A stretch of 64,000 nt of DNA from Mesobacillus campisalis. GTDB lineage: Bacteria; Bacillota; Bacilli; Bacillales; Cytobacillaceae. The notes beneath the pieces are model-generated. The model was given only the letters and a program-made list of their open reading frames with translations, was not told the origin of the DNA and did no database searches. Positions 40,940 to 50,628 of the stretch are shown piece after piece; position 1 is the first letter of the stretch, and each line of letters begins with the position of its first letter. The position numbers were made by a program, and so were the translations under genes. Location of the stretch: positions 124,001 to 188,000 of the forward strand of contig NZ_LAYY01000004.1 in assembly GCF_000986785.1 (NCBI RefSeq), written 5' to 3'.

Positions 40940-43210
40940 ATGTCTGAAAAAAAAGATGGAATCATTTTAAGAGGCCTTAAAGAAAATAATTTAAAAAATA
41001 TAGATTTAACGATTCCAAAGGAAAAAATAATCGTATTTACCGGCCTTTCCGGTTCAGGAAAGAGTTCGGTTGTGTTTAATACATTAGCAACGGAAAGCAG
41101 AAGGCAGATGACTGCTAACTATCCTCAATATGTCAGATATCAAATGCCAAGGTACGAAAGGCCTCACGCTGATCTTATGCAAAACCTAAGCCCGGTTGTC
41201 GTCGTAGAACAAAGGCCTGCAGGGAGCCATTCCCGCTCAACAGTAGGCACCTATATGGATCTTCATCCATTAATCAGACTTTTGTTCTCAAGGATCGGAA
41301 AACCATCAATAGGTTCTGCCACTGACTTTTCGAGCCAAAGCTCCTTCGGCAGATGTCCGGAATGTGGGGGATTTGGGGAAGTCATTGCGCCAGACCTCAC
41401 TAAGATGATTGATTTCGACAAGTCACTTCGGGATTTTGCAGTGAAATTCAAGCCATTATCGCCATCAGGATGGCAAGGCAGATGGATGATGACCGGTGGT
41501 TTATTCGATCCTGACCTGCCGATTAAGGACTACCCGGAAGAGAAACTGCACCTGCTTTTATATGGTCCCCGGGAAGGGGAAAAAGTCTATGCGCCGTTCC
41601 ACACAAAAAACGGACCTCAACAGCATGAGTGGGATGGGTTATTGCCCAGATTTACGCGCCTTTATATCAATCGAGATCTCTCAAAGCTAAAAGAAGTAAC
41701 CCAGGAAGATGTCTTAACAGTATCAACACAAACACTATGTCCAACCTGCCAAGGTTCAGGCCTGAACCCAAAGGTATTGGAATGCAGTATCAATGGCTTA
41801 AATATTGCAGAATATGATCAATTAGAGCTAACAGAACTGGTGGAGGAACTAACGAAAATACAAGATCCGATCGGAGAGGCTATTGCACGACAAGCAATTC
41901 CACCTGTCGTACAACTAATTGAAATGGGACTAGGTTATCTGAGTCTATCAAGGAAAATGGGGACCTTGTCCGGCGGAGAAGCCCAAAGGGTAAAAATTGC
42001 TCGTCATTTAGGCAGCAGCCTCAACAATCTTACCTACATTTTCGACGAACCAAGTGCGGGACTTCATCCAGAAGAAGTGAACATGGTCATCCAGATGATG
42101 AAAAAGATAAAAGCCGAGCATAACACTGTCATTGTCATTGAACACGATTTATCCGTCATAAAAGCAGCGGATGAAATCATCGAGATGGGACCAGGAGCAG
42201 GTGTAAATGGCGGAGAAGTTGTCTATCAAGGGAAATTAGCAGGGCTAACAAACTCAAAAGCTGCAACAAACTTGCACCACAAGCTGAAAATCAACACAAA
42301 TCCAAGGAATATAGAAAATTATTTTTCAATAAAAAGCGCTAACAACAATAATTTGAAAAATATAAACGTTGATATTCCTAAAAATGTTTTAGTCTCTATA
42401 TGCGGCGTATCTGGTTCAGGGAAAAGCTCTCTAATGTTCGGGGCATTCGCAGAAAGGTATCCCGGGACGATCATTGCAGGGCAAGGCAGTATTGGAATCT
42501 CCAATCGTTCAACCCTCGCCACCTATATGGGAATTATGGACGATGTCCGCTCCATCTTTTCAAAAGAAACAAGGCAGCCGGCAGGTTTGTTCAGCTTTAA
42601 CTCTTTAGGCGCATGTCCGATTTGCAAAGGAAAAGGAGTCCTAAAGCCAGACGTTGCATTTGCTGACCCGGTTACAATCACATGTGAAGCGTGTGAAGGT
42701 ACAAGATATTCAGACGAAGCGCTTGCCTATCGGTATCAAGATAAAAATATAGTGGAGATTTTAGATTTAACGATCGACGAGGCGATGAACGATTTTCACA
42801 TGCCAAGGATCATAAACAGAGTGAAGACACTAAAAGAGGTAGGCTTAGGGTATCTGACTCTTGGACAGACAACAAGTTCCCTGAGCGGTGGAGAAATCCA
42901 GCGGCTCAAACTTGCAAGCCACTTACAAAAGGAAGGACAAATCTACTTATTGGACGAGCCATCCTTAGGGCTGCATACAAAAGATAATGGCAAGCTCTTG
43001 GAAGTCTTTCAAAAGCTTGTCAATAAAGGAAATTCAGTCATCCTTATCGAACACAATCCAGACTTTATTGCGGCAAGTGATTGGGTCATCGAAATGGGCC
43101 CAGGCGGCGGCAAACAAGGCGGCCATATTATCTTTGAGGGCACCCCGGAAAAGATGCTGCAGGCAGAAACACTAACTGCGAAATGGTTAAAGGGACAAGG
43201 GGACAGGTAA
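40940..43210 (+). CDS. UvrA-like ABC ATPase (short paralogue)
   Basis: About 756 residues from ATG 40940 (MSEKKDGIILRGLKENNLKN). Two ABC halves are complete: Walker A GLSGSGKSS and GVSGSGKSS, signatures LSGGEAQRVKIARHL and LSGGEIQRLKLASHL, and zinc modules CPECGGFG, CPTCQGSG and CPICKGKG...CEACEGTRYSDE. At ~750 residues it is about 190 shorter than housekeeping UvrA, as in the UvrA2/DrrC-like branch linked to drug or DNA-adduct tolerance. The last codons (KGQGDR) are encoded by the dispersed repeat at 43191-43208, which supplies the stop. No UvrB or UvrC gene is near. Confidence 0.88.
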   Translation: MSEKKDGIILRGLKENNLKNIDLTIPKEKIIVFTGLSGSGKSSVVFNTLATESRRQMTANYPQYVRYQMPRYERPHADLMQNLSPVVVVEQRPAGSHSRSTVGTYMDLHPLIRLLFSRIGKPSIGSATDFSSQSSFGRCPECGGFGEVIAPDLTKMIDFDKSLRDFAVKFKPLSPSGWQGRWMMTGGLFDPDLPIKDYPEEKLHLLLYGPREGEKVYAPFHTKNGPQQHEWDGLLPRFTRLYINRDLSKLKEVTQEDVLTVSTQTLCPTCQGSGLNPKVLECSINGLNIAEYDQLELTELVEELTKIQDPIGEAIARQAIPPVVQLIEMGLGYLSLSRKMGTLSGGEAQRVKIARHLGSSLNNLTYIFDEPSAGLHPEEVNMVIQMMKKIKAEHNTVIVIEHDLSVIKAADEIIEMGPGAGVNGGEVVYQGKLAGLTNSKAATNLHHKLKINTNPRNIENYFSIKSANNNNLKNINVDIPKNVLVSICGVSGSGKSSLMFGAFAERYPGTIIAGQGSIGISNRSTLATYMGIMDDVRSIFSKETRQPAGLFSFNSLGACPICKGKGVLKPDVAFADPVTITCEACEGTRYSDEALAYRYQDKNIVEILDLTIDEAMNDFHMPRIINRVKTLKEVGLGYLTLGQTTSSLSGGEIQRLKLASHLQKEGQIYLLDEPSLGLHTKDNGKLLEVFQKLVNKGNSVILIEHNPDFIAASDWVIEMGPGGGKQGGHIIFEGTPEKMLQAETLTAKWLKGQGDR
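43191..43208. repeat. Dispersed AGGGACAAGGGGACAGGT element (right copy)
   Basis: Identical over 18 bp to 40839-40856, so the UvrA-like gene lies between direct repeats 2.35 kb apart. The next base begins the IS3-type end. Confidence 0.85.
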
Positions 43211-44073
43211 TGAGCTGATCCCCAAAAGTTAGAGTTTTTATTATACAGCTAATTGGCTGGTATGGTTCCGGTACTGAACCGGGCTCATGCCCGCCAATTT
43301 TTGCTTAATACGTTTGTTATTATAGTAATCTATATATCTCTCAATTCTCTCAGTTAACTCTTTAACCGTACACAATGCCTCGCCATAAAACATCTCTTGT
43401 TTTAGAATGCCGAATAAATTCTCCATAGGGGAGTAATCTAAACAGTTTCCTTTTCGTGACATACTTTGAAAAACCTTATTTTCCTTAAGTGCCTTAACCC
43501 GATTTTTATGTCGATATTGCCATCCTTGATCAAAGTGAATCGTTGTCCTAAACCTTGAGTCTTTTACCGTTTCAATTGCCTCTTTAAGGGGTCTAATCGC
43601 AAGATCTAGAGTGGGACTGGTACCTGCCGCATAATAAAGAATTTCACCGTTATATAGGTCCATAATAGGGCTAAGATAAAGCTTTTCACCATTTAAACAC
43701 TTAAATTATGTAATATCAGTGGTTAATTTCTGATGGCATACACTAGTTTGAAAACGACGATTGCGACCTCCCCTACATTCCCCTTATAGGAACTGTACTT
43801 CCGTGTTTTTCTGCTAAATTTGCCATTTCTAAGGCCGAGCTTGCGCATAATACGTTGCACAGCCTTATAATTTACTTTGTATCCTTTGTTCCTTAATGCT
43901 AATTTGATTCTTCGGTACCCATAATTCCCATCGTTTTCGTCGTATATAGCCTGGATACGATCCTCTAATTCTTGTTTTGGGTTTTCCTTTTTCATCGCTT
44001 TTATTTGGTTATGGTAAGTTGATTCTGGAATCTCTAGCAAAGATAAAGTTGTAAATATCAATGTAAAAAACAA
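43211..44073 (-). mobile_element. Degenerate IS3-family element (IS150-like transposase, broken)
   Basis: On the minus strand, 44073-43723 encodes an HTH_21-type orfB start (IPESTYHNQIKAMKKENPKQ, then GNYGYRRIKLALRNKGYKVN), and 43663-43241 encodes the integrase core end (FDQGWQYRHKNRV, SMSRKGNCLDYSPMENLFGI, the final DDE glutamate in MENLFG, YIDYYNNKRIKQKLAGMSPV). Between them a frameshift and an in-frame TAA (within TTDIT*FKCLNGEKLYL) break the frame. No orfA is found. The right terminus TGAGCTGATCCCCAAAAGTT begins at 43211. The element is inactive. Confidence 0.85.
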
Positions 44074-44185
44074 CTATGTGTTCATCCCTGTTAACGATAT
44101 GGAATCTATAAAACTTTTGTAATATATCAACAGATGACCACCCTAAAAAGAAAAAAGATTTTTTCAATAGTTAGTAAAGGTCATT

Positions 44186-44310
44186 AAAAATAAAAAGAGA
44201 CCTTTACCAATTATACTGGTAAAGGTCTCGCTAGCAATGAACATTGCCAACAATGCCGAGGACTCTCATCCTTAAAACGACGACTTAGTTAAAGCTACTC
44301 CCCTTAAGAG
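44186..44310 (-). ncRNA. Manganese riboswitch (yybP-ykoY type) with terminator
   Basis: Reading the minus strand from 44310: CTTAAGGGGAGTAGCT, then CTAAGTCGTCG, a variable stem region, and GCTAGCGAGACCTTTACC. These are the two conserved blocks (GGGGAGUAGC and GAGACCUUUACC) of the yybP-ykoY family. The 3' block then pairs with GGTAAAGGTCTC (13-bp perfect stem) followed by TTTTTATTTTT, a standard terminator platform. The next gene on this strand should be a Mn exporter but is the dead IS3 element. Confidence 0.82.
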
Positions 44311-44451
44311 AAACATATAAATTTATAATACTAATATTGTAATTATTAAGTAGTTAAAAATCAATAAATTGGCATAACAGTGAAGTCATTAAGAAAAATC
44401 TTTTTTTCAAACGTAAGCGAGATTCCAGAGGAACGACCTCACAGATATTTA

Positions 44452-45252
44452 TCAAACTGATGCCCTATTGCTATCTTCTTTCATAAAGTTATTCAATAGG
44501 CGATTGAATGTATCAGGTTGACAGAGGTTGCTCGGGTCAAATGAATTTTCTATGATTTCAAACTTGCAATTTGGGAGTCGCTCTGCAATTTGTCTGCTCA
44601 TTTCGATGCCAATCTTCGTTTGATTTCCGACCAACACGAGGGAGGGCATATGTAATTCAGTGATAAAGTCCGTGTAGTCAATCTTATTGATCGCTAATCT
44701 TTGCTTCACTACTTCTTTTTTTCTCATGTTGGTGACCACTTTTTCCATCTCTTCCAGGGCTAATGGCCATTTGGCATAGGTACTTCTAATCGAGTTGATT
44801 AGAAATTTTGTAGGTAAATAGTAAGCCACAACCATATAAGCACCAATCATCATTCCGAGCATTTTTAAATTAGTTGGTTTAGTCGTGCAAAAACTATCAA
44901 CAATCACAAGTTTCTTTACGGTATCTGGATAAAGTTTGGTGAACAATTGGCAGATCACTCCACCATAAGACACCCCTACAAAAGTCGCGGAATTGACTTC
45001 TAATTGATCTAGCAGCGTTTTCAAATCCTCACATTGTTTGGCTAACACGTCGGAAACTTTTGCCGTTAATTCCCCAGATTCTCCATTCCCCCGCAAGTCC
45101 ATCGTAATCACTTTGTTTTTATGCTTAAAGTACTCAACTTGCGGGTGATACATTGATAAGCTTGCTCCTAATCCATGGATAAAAACAAGCGGTTCTCCTT
45201 CGCCTTCCACTTCATAATGAATGGTCGTTTGATTGACTCTTGCTTTAGGCAA
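44452..45252 (-). CDS. Alpha/beta-fold hydrolase with an atypical catalytic triad
   Basis: A 266-residue protein starting at TTG (GGAGGG 6 nt upstream). Oxyanion-hole region VFIHGLGASLSMYHPQ, DLRGNGESG, and the nucleophile elbow FVGVSYGGVICQLF are present. Where relatives read AGHLSNLE with the catalytic histidine, this protein has NSFDPSNLCQPDTFN, so the histidine is missing. It may be inactive or use another base. It is divergent from the ketosynthase operon. The substrate is unknown. Confidence 0.82.
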   Translation of the reverse strand: MPKARVNQTTIHYEVEGEGEPLVFIHGLGASLSMYHPQVEYFKHKNKVITMDLRGNGESGELTAKVSDVLAKQCEDLKTLLDQLEVNSATFVGVSYGGVICQLFTKLYPDTVKKLVIVDSFCTTKPTNLKMLGMMIGAYMVVAYYLPTKFLINSIRSTYAKWPLALEEMEKVVTNMRKKEVVKQRLAINKIDYTDFITELHMPSLVLVGNQTKIGIEMSRQIAERLPNCKFEIIENSFDPSNLCQPDTFNRLLNNFMKEDSNRASV

Positions 45253-45533
45253 TGCAGGCCCTCCCTCAAGAAATGTTCAACCTGTAAAAAACGGAACTCC
45301 ATACTGAACATTAAGAATGATTATTATTGAATTGTTATTCTCTAATTATTTATAACACATCCCATGATCAATCCCAAATGAAATCTAAACCTCTTTTTAG
45401 CCCTTTATTCAGGGGGCAGAAGGTCAACTTATTTTTCTTCGGGAGTTTTTTCACATGATTTTGTTTTATTAGAAAAACAATCGTTCTTATTTCCTAGGAC
45501 TAAATTCTCAAAATTTAAAATGTAATCGCTTTA
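45253..45533. other. Divergent intergenic region, AT-rich
   Basis: No gene is seen in this stretch between the hydrolase and the large operon. It is AT-rich and contains the hydrolase ribosome binding site at its left end. No further regulatory motif could be assigned with confidence. Confidence 0.4.
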
Positions 45534-45562
45534 TTGTAATGATTTTGTAAACTTCAGATAAT
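45534..45562 (+). promoter_or_regulatory. Candidate sigma-A promoter of the ketosynthase operon
   Basis: TTGTAA, a 17-bp spacer and GATAAT, with a predicted start near 45569, about 67 nt before the first gene. No operator or dedicated regulator gene is evident beside the operon. Confidence 0.55.
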
Positions 45563-45635
45563 TTGACTTTTTTTGTGATAACATAGGTCCTGTTGTAAGA
45601 ACATGCCAAATAATATAAAAAAAGGAGAGGGTGGG

Positions 45636-46325
45636 ATGATTTACCTACAGGATATTAAAAAGCAATACCATATGGGGGATGTGACCGTTGATGCATTAAA
45701 TATCCCAAGTTTAACAATTGACCGAGGTGAATTTATTACAATTTTAGGTCCAAGTGGCTCCGGAAAGACAACGTTGTTAAATATATTGGGCGGACTGGAT
45801 AAGCCTGATTCTGGAAATGTCAACATTTCTAATCTGGAGTTAGGAAATCTAAGTGATAAAGAATTAACGAATTACCGCAAAGAAAATGTGGGGTTCATCT
45901 TTCAATTTTTTAATTTAATTCCAACGTTGACCGCCTATGAAAATATTAAAATTGGTGCAGATTTAGTTAAAAGTTCATTGAATATCGACTCTTTATTGGA
46001 AAGTGTGGGTCTTACGGAGCGAAAGGATCATTTCCCGGCGCAGTTAAGCGGAGGGCAGCAACAACGCGTTTCCATTGCCAGGGCGATCGTGAAAAATCCA
46101 CCTTTGCTGCTTTGTGATGAGCCAACCGGGGCGCTTGACAGCAAGACGGGTGATCAAGTGTTGCAGCTTTTATATAAACTGTCAAAACAAGAAAAGAAGA
46201 CGGTCATTATTGTCACGCACGACCAAAAAATAGCGGACATTTCCGACCGTGCGATTTATTTGAAAGACGGAAAAATTGTGGAGGATGTTAAAAACAGTAG
46301 TCCTAGAAAGCTTATCGGGGTGTAG
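45636..46325 (+). CDS. ABC transporter ATP-binding protein (LolD/MacB type)
   Basis: About 229 residues from ATG 45636 (GGAGAGGG upstream); an ATG at 45603 would add eleven residues. Walker A is [10 protein letters not shown], the Q-loop is [19 protein letters not shown], the signature is [15 protein letters not shown], Walker B is [16 protein letters not shown], and the H-loop is IVTHDQ. This is the ATPase class that drives FtsX-type permeases. It is the first gene of the ketosynthase operon, 2 bp before its permease, and probably exports the product or a lipid carrying it. Confidence 0.93.
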   Translation: MIYLQDIKKQYHMGDVTVDALNIPSLTIDRGEFITILGPSGSGKTTLLNILGGLDKPDSGNVNISNLELGNLSDKELTNYRKENVGFIFQFFNLIPTLTAYENIKIGADLVKSSLNIDSLLESVGLTERKDHFPAQLSGGQQQRVSIARAIVKNPPLLLCDEPTGALDSKTGDQVLQLLYKLSKQEKKTVIIVTHDQKIADISDRAIYLKDGKIVEDVKNSSPRKLIGV

Positions 46326-46327
46326 CC

Positions 46328-48700
46328 ATGTTAAATAAGAAACTCATGCGGGAATGGAAACAATTATTTTGGCAAGGGTTCCTCATTGTTCTCATTACTT
46401 GTATTGGGGTAGGAATGTATATCGCATCATATAAAGCGTTTTTAAGCCTGGAGGATAGTTACGATTATACGTATGAAAAACTAGGGTTTGCTGATGTGCA
46501 ATTTATGACAAGAGATACCCCAAGGGATTCGCTTGAAGAAATTCGTTCTCTTCCCGGTGTAAAAAATGCAGAAACGAGAGAAATTGCCTCCGCTTCATTA
46601 AGCTTAGGGAAACAGGAAGAAAAAGCCGCAATTGAAGCAAGAGTGATTGGTCTATCGGCGGAAGAGCAGAAAGTGAATAAGGTACATATTTTGAATGGGC
46701 AGTCTTTAGAAGACAACTCTGTTTGGGTGGAAAGGCATTTTGCCGAAGAACATTTGTTGAATCCTGGAGACACGTTAACGTTTAGAGGATTGGACAGCGA
46801 ACAAGGGTGGAAAGTAGCAGGCATTGTCAGTTCTCCGGAATATTTATGGGTCGCAAAGAATCGCTCTGAAGTCATGCCTTCTCCAAAAGAATTTGGTGTC
46901 TTTTTCACGAATCAGGATAGCTTGGCAAGTTTGGGAAGTGTCACATCCTACCATGATGTCGTGATTACGAGTGAAGATCCAGAACGGAATACGAAGGAAA
47001 TTGAAGAAATATTGGCACCATACCAAGTAATGGATGTCGTAGAGAAAGAAGAACAAATCTCGTATGAGTTATTGAAATTGGACCTTGATGGATTTAAAGA
47101 GTTAGCCTATATATTTCCGGTTCTGTTTCTTACAGTGTCAGGCTTTATCATTTTTATCTTGCTAAGCAGATTAGTGGATCAGCAACGTCCGATTATCGGA
47201 ACTTTACGATCTTTGGGGTATTCCCAAAAGAGCATCAGGTGGCATTACTTAAAATTCTCAGTAATCCTATCGGTGATTGGGGGGATTTTAGGTACCATCA
47301 TTGGCTATTATTTTGGGGACATTGTTTTTGACATGTACCGTGAACGGATCGGTTTGCCGTTTGGGGAAAGCGAGCTATACTTGTCACTTTGGTTTACCGG
47401 AATCCTCTTCAGTGTGTTAATCGGTGCACTTGCGGGCTATTTCCCGGCACGAAAAGCAGCTAAGTTGATGCCAGTTGAGGCTATGAGAGCTTCCTCACCG
47501 AAAAAAGAATCAAAAGTTTATAAATGGCTGATAAAACGATTTGATCCAATGATTAGACGGCTGCCGTTGACATTGCGGACGGTGATTCGCAATATGTTCC
47601 GCAACATTGGACGATATGCACTGACCATTTTTGGAATTGCGGTCGCCATCAGTTTAGTATTTACCACGTCAGGAATGCTCGATTCCGTAAAATACATCAT
47701 CAGCCAACAATTTGAGGAAGTGGAGAATTACGACCTTTCCGTTGTTTTCCATGAACCAATTGATGAAATAGCCATGGAGCAGCTTTTGGCAACGGAAGGA
47801 ATAGACAAGCAAGAAGGCGTTTTAGATATCCCGGTTAACGCCACCGTAAACGGGGAATCGATGCAAACGATGCTTCGAGGGATCGGTGAAAACCAAGAAC
47901 TTTATAAAGTTTATGAAAATATTCCTTGGTTAAATCTTTCTTCCGGGAAAGTCGAGGTTCCTGAAAATGGTGTTCTAATTTCAAAAAGTATTCAAAGTCA
48001 GTTAAAAGTTGGCATTGGTGATGAAATCAGGGTGGAGTCGCCGCTTTACCAGGAAAACGCTGAATATACTGTGAGTGGAATTGTCAACCTTCCTGTCGGA
48101 TCAATCATGATTCAGGATCTTTCAAAAGTTCATGAAACGTTTATCGATTCGTCTACGGCTAGCTTCAATAAAGCGTTTGTGAATGTATCTGGAGATAAGC
48201 AAGAGATCATGAGTGCATTAGCAGAGAACCCAAATATTGTTTCGGTCCAAGACCACGAGAATATGACGGTCCAATTAAATAATTTTATGGGGCTTTTTAA
48301 TCTCTTTATTCTCATTATGTTTATCTTTTCCATCGTATTGGCAACAGCGATTTTATTCTCCGTTATTTTCATCAATGTAATGGAAAGAAAAAATGAAATA
48401 ACCACGATGCGTGCCTTTGGCTATTCAAAGCGGAGAATCCTAAATATGTTTGCTGTTGAACATGTATTTATCTCGATGATCGCCCTTGTCTTAGGAGTGG
48501 CCTTTGGTATTGAGGGAATGCTTACAGTTTCCCTGCTATACAACAGCGATGTGCTGACATTTCCGATTTTTATTCAGCCACTGAGTATTGTATGGACACT
48601 GATTCTATTAATCTTTGTCGTCTTTATTGCTCAACTGGTCAGCCAGCGGGTAGTCAATCAATTTAAGCTTGCAGATGTGATTAAAGAAATGGCGAGATAA
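46328..48700 (+). CDS. ABC transporter permease with two FtsX domains
   Basis: A 790-residue permease. One N-terminal helix, a large extracytoplasmic domain (~40-250), a first FtsX helix bundle (...RLVDQQRPIIGTLRSLGYSQ), a second extracytoplasmic domain (~455-635) and a second FtsX bundle (VMERKNEITTMRAFGYSKRR). In Firmicutes such permeases extract lipophilic compounds or peptides from the membrane. It belongs with the ATPase upstream, and the SDR follows after 17 bp, so it is within the ketosynthase operon. Confidence 0.92.
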   Translation: MLNKKLMREWKQLFWQGFLIVLITCIGVGMYIASYKAFLSLEDSYDYTYEKLGFADVQFMTRDTPRDSLEEIRSLPGVKNAETREIASASLSLGKQEEKAAIEARVIGLSAEEQKVNKVHILNGQSLEDNSVWVERHFAEEHLLNPGDTLTFRGLDSEQGWKVAGIVSSPEYLWVAKNRSEVMPSPKEFGVFFTNQDSLASLGSVTSYHDVVITSEDPERNTKEIEEILAPYQVMDVVEKEEQISYELLKLDLDGFKELAYIFPVLFLTVSGFIIFILLSRLVDQQRPIIGTLRSLGYSQKSIRWHYLKFSVILSVIGGILGTIIGYYFGDIVFDMYRERIGLPFGESELYLSLWFTGILFSVLIGALAGYFPARKAAKLMPVEAMRASSPKKESKVYKWLIKRFDPMIRRLPLTLRTVIRNMFRNIGRYALTIFGIAVAISLVFTTSGMLDSVKYIISQQFEEVENYDLSVVFHEPIDEIAMEQLLATEGIDKQEGVLDIPVNATVNGESMQTMLRGIGENQELYKVYENIPWLNLSSGKVEVPENGVLISKSIQSQLKVGIGDEIRVESPLYQENAEYTVSGIVNLPVGSIMIQDLSKVHETFIDSSTASFNKAFVNVSGDKQEIMSALAENPNIVSVQDHENMTVQLNNFMGLFNLFILIMFIFSIVLATAILFSVIFINVMERKNEITTMRAFGYSKRRILNMFAVEHVFISMIALVLGVAFGIEGMLTVSLLYNSDVLTFPIFIQPLSIVWTLILLIFVVFIAQLVSQRVVNQFKLADVIKEMAR

Positions 48701-48717
48701 GGGAAAGGAGAAGCGCG

Positions 48718-49455
48718 ATGAAGTTACACAATAAAGTTATTCTCATTACCGGCGGCAGCAGAGGGCTGGGAAAAGCAATGGCTTTAGGGTGTGCGGCAGA
48801 GAGCGGCGAAGTGATCATCACTGGCCGTTCCTCCGTCCCGCCTGTCTGGGTAAATGATTATGAACATATCTCTTATTTTCAACAAGATGTTGGATCCATG
48901 GAATCAACGAAAAAAGTAATTGAGCGGGTGATCGCTCAATATGGACAAATGGATGTGCTGGTGAATAATGCAGGAGTTAATCGAGACCATTTGTTTAAGA
49001 ATATGTCGCTTGAAGACTGGAATGAGGTCATCCATACCAATTTAACCGGCCCCTTTATTTGCAGTAAAGCGGTTTTGCCTTATTTTACAGAACAAGGATA
49101 TGGAAAAATCATTAATATTTCTTCAGCTGCCGCCACAAGGGTGAATATTGGCCAAGCAAATTATTGCTCGGCGAAAGCGGGAATCGAAATGCTTACAAAA
49201 GTGTTGGCGATTGAGCTGCCGCGCTTAGGCAACATCACTGTCAATTGTATTCAACCCGGTGTTTTTGAGGAGGGAATGGGAGAGGAATTAATGAGCAGGG
49301 AAAAGGTTTGGGAAAAGTATAAACCAAGGTTTGCTTCAGGAAGGCCAGGCTATGGAGAAGAATTGGCTTCAAGCCTCGTGTTTTTAGCCAGCGATGAAAG
49401 CAATTATATTAATGGGCATGTATTAGAAGTGAATGGAGGATTATTGTGGGTATAA
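48718..49455 (+). CDS. Short-chain dehydrogenase, FabG-like 3-oxoacyl reductase
   Basis: A 245-residue SDR with TGGSRGLGKAM near residue 11, VNNAGVNRDHLFKNMSLEDW, catalytic serine in INISSAAA, and Tyr/Lys in ANYCSAKAG. Close in pattern to FabG/PhaB reductases, so a beta-ketoacyl thioester from the neighbouring ketosynthases is a logical substrate. It overlaps the first ketosynthase start by 10 bp. AGGAG precedes ATG. Confidence 0.9.
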   Translation: MKLHNKVILITGGSRGLGKAMALGCAAESGEVIITGRSSVPPVWVNDYEHISYFQQDVGSMESTKKVIERVIAQYGQMDVLVNNAGVNRDHLFKNMSLEDWNEVIHTNLTGPFICSKAVLPYFTEQGYGKIINISSAAATRVNIGQANYCSAKAGIEMLTKVLAIELPRLGNITVNCIQPGVFEEGMGEELMSREKVWEKYKPRFASGRPGYGEELASSLVFLASDESNYINGHVLEVNGGLLWV

Positions 49456-50513
49456 CGATGACGCAGGAAAGAAATGAGGCAGTTAAATCGGTTTCTACGC
49501 TTACGGATGTCAATGTCGGAATTTTAGGGGTTGGTTCTTACGTCCCTAGCACCATAGTCACAAATCAAGAGTTGGAACAAAAAATTGATACAACCAATGA
49601 ATGGATTGTCGCAAAAACCGGAATCGAAGAAAGAAGGCATTTGGAAAAAGAAAAAGCAACTTCGCATATGTGCATTATGGCTGCAAACGAAGCGTTGGCG
49701 AATGCAGGGATCCTAGCGAAAGATTTAGACGCGATTATCATCACGACGTTTACACCAGACTATATCCTGCCTTCGACGGCTTTAATTGTCAAAGAAGCGA
49801 TTGGGGCTTCCAATGCCATGCCCATTGACTTAAATCAAGTCGCATGTGCAGGGACTCTTTATGGAATGGTGTTAGGTACCCATTTCTTGTTGAACCCGAA
49901 CCATAAAAATGTACTCGTTATTGGTGCTGAAGCGATGTCCCGCATTATCAATCCGGCTGACCGTTCTACATATGTCTTTTTTGGCGACGCTGCAGGGGCG
50001 ATTGTTCTTAGAAGAATGAAAAAAGGAGTCAATGCCGGGATTTTAGGCTGGGATATTAACTCCAAGCTTGAGATGGATGTTCACATTCCAAGCGGAGGAT
50101 CAAAGTCGCCAGTTGATCAAGACAGTTTGTCAGCTGGAAAACAATACCTCCATATGAATGGCAGGAACGTTTGGAAAAATGCAACAACTCATCTACCATC
50201 CTCTGTTCTTAGTTTACTAGAAAATCATGGTTTTAGAAAAGAGGATATCGACTTATTTTTATTCCACCAAGCAAACTTAAATATTATTAAAGAGTGCATG
50301 AATCAGTTAGGAATGCCTATGGACAAAACCTTTTGCAATGTCATGAAATACGGAAATACAAGTGCGGCTACCTTGCCTGTCGTCTTATATGAGGCTTTAA
50401 AAGCAGGAAAGATTAAGCAGGATGATTTTCTTGTTTTGTCAACAATCGGTGCGGGTTTTTTATGGGGCTCGATGTTAATCCAATTCTCAATGGATTCTGC
50501 TGACTTTGAATAA
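49446..50513 (+). CDS. Ketosynthase III (FabH-like) KS1, intact triad
   Basis: 355 residues from GTG 49446, which has GGAGG 6 nt upstream; ATG 49458 is the alternative. FabH-type N-terminus VGSYVPSTIVTNQELEQKID and TNEWIVAKTGIEERR. The catalytic triad is complete: C134 (LNQVACAGTLYG), H274 (FLFHQANLNI), N304 (KYGNTSAATL). It should condense an acyl-CoA starter with a malonyl thioester, or transfer acyl groups. It is the first of six paralogues and overlaps the SDR. About 20 extra N-terminal residues compared with typical FabH. Confidence 0.9.
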   Translation: MGITMTQERNEAVKSVSTLTDVNVGILGVGSYVPSTIVTNQELEQKIDTTNEWIVAKTGIEERRHLEKEKATSHMCIMAANEALANAGILAKDLDAIIITTFTPDYILPSTALIVKEAIGASNAMPIDLNQVACAGTLYGMVLGTHFLLNPNHKNVLVIGAEAMSRIINPADRSTYVFFGDAAGAIVLRRMKKGVNAGILGWDINSKLEMDVHIPSGGSKSPVDQDSLSAGKQYLHMNGRNVWKNATTHLPSSVLSLLENHGFRKEDIDLFLFHQANLNIIKECMNQLGMPMDKTFCNVMKYGNTSAATLPVVLYEALKAGKIKQDDFLVLSTIGAGFLWGSMLIQFSMDSADFE

Positions 50514-50628
50514 TCAAAACAGGTGTTGTTGATTTTGCTAGAACGACATGGCACAACGCTATGAAGCAAGCATTTGAGCCACAGTCTCTAAACCATAGAA
50601 TGAATGATTGCGAATAAGGGAGGATATG

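Noticed and set aside
43241-44073. Two separate functional transposase genes
   Set aside because: They are parts of one IS3 orfB broken by a frameshift and a stop codon, with no orfA.
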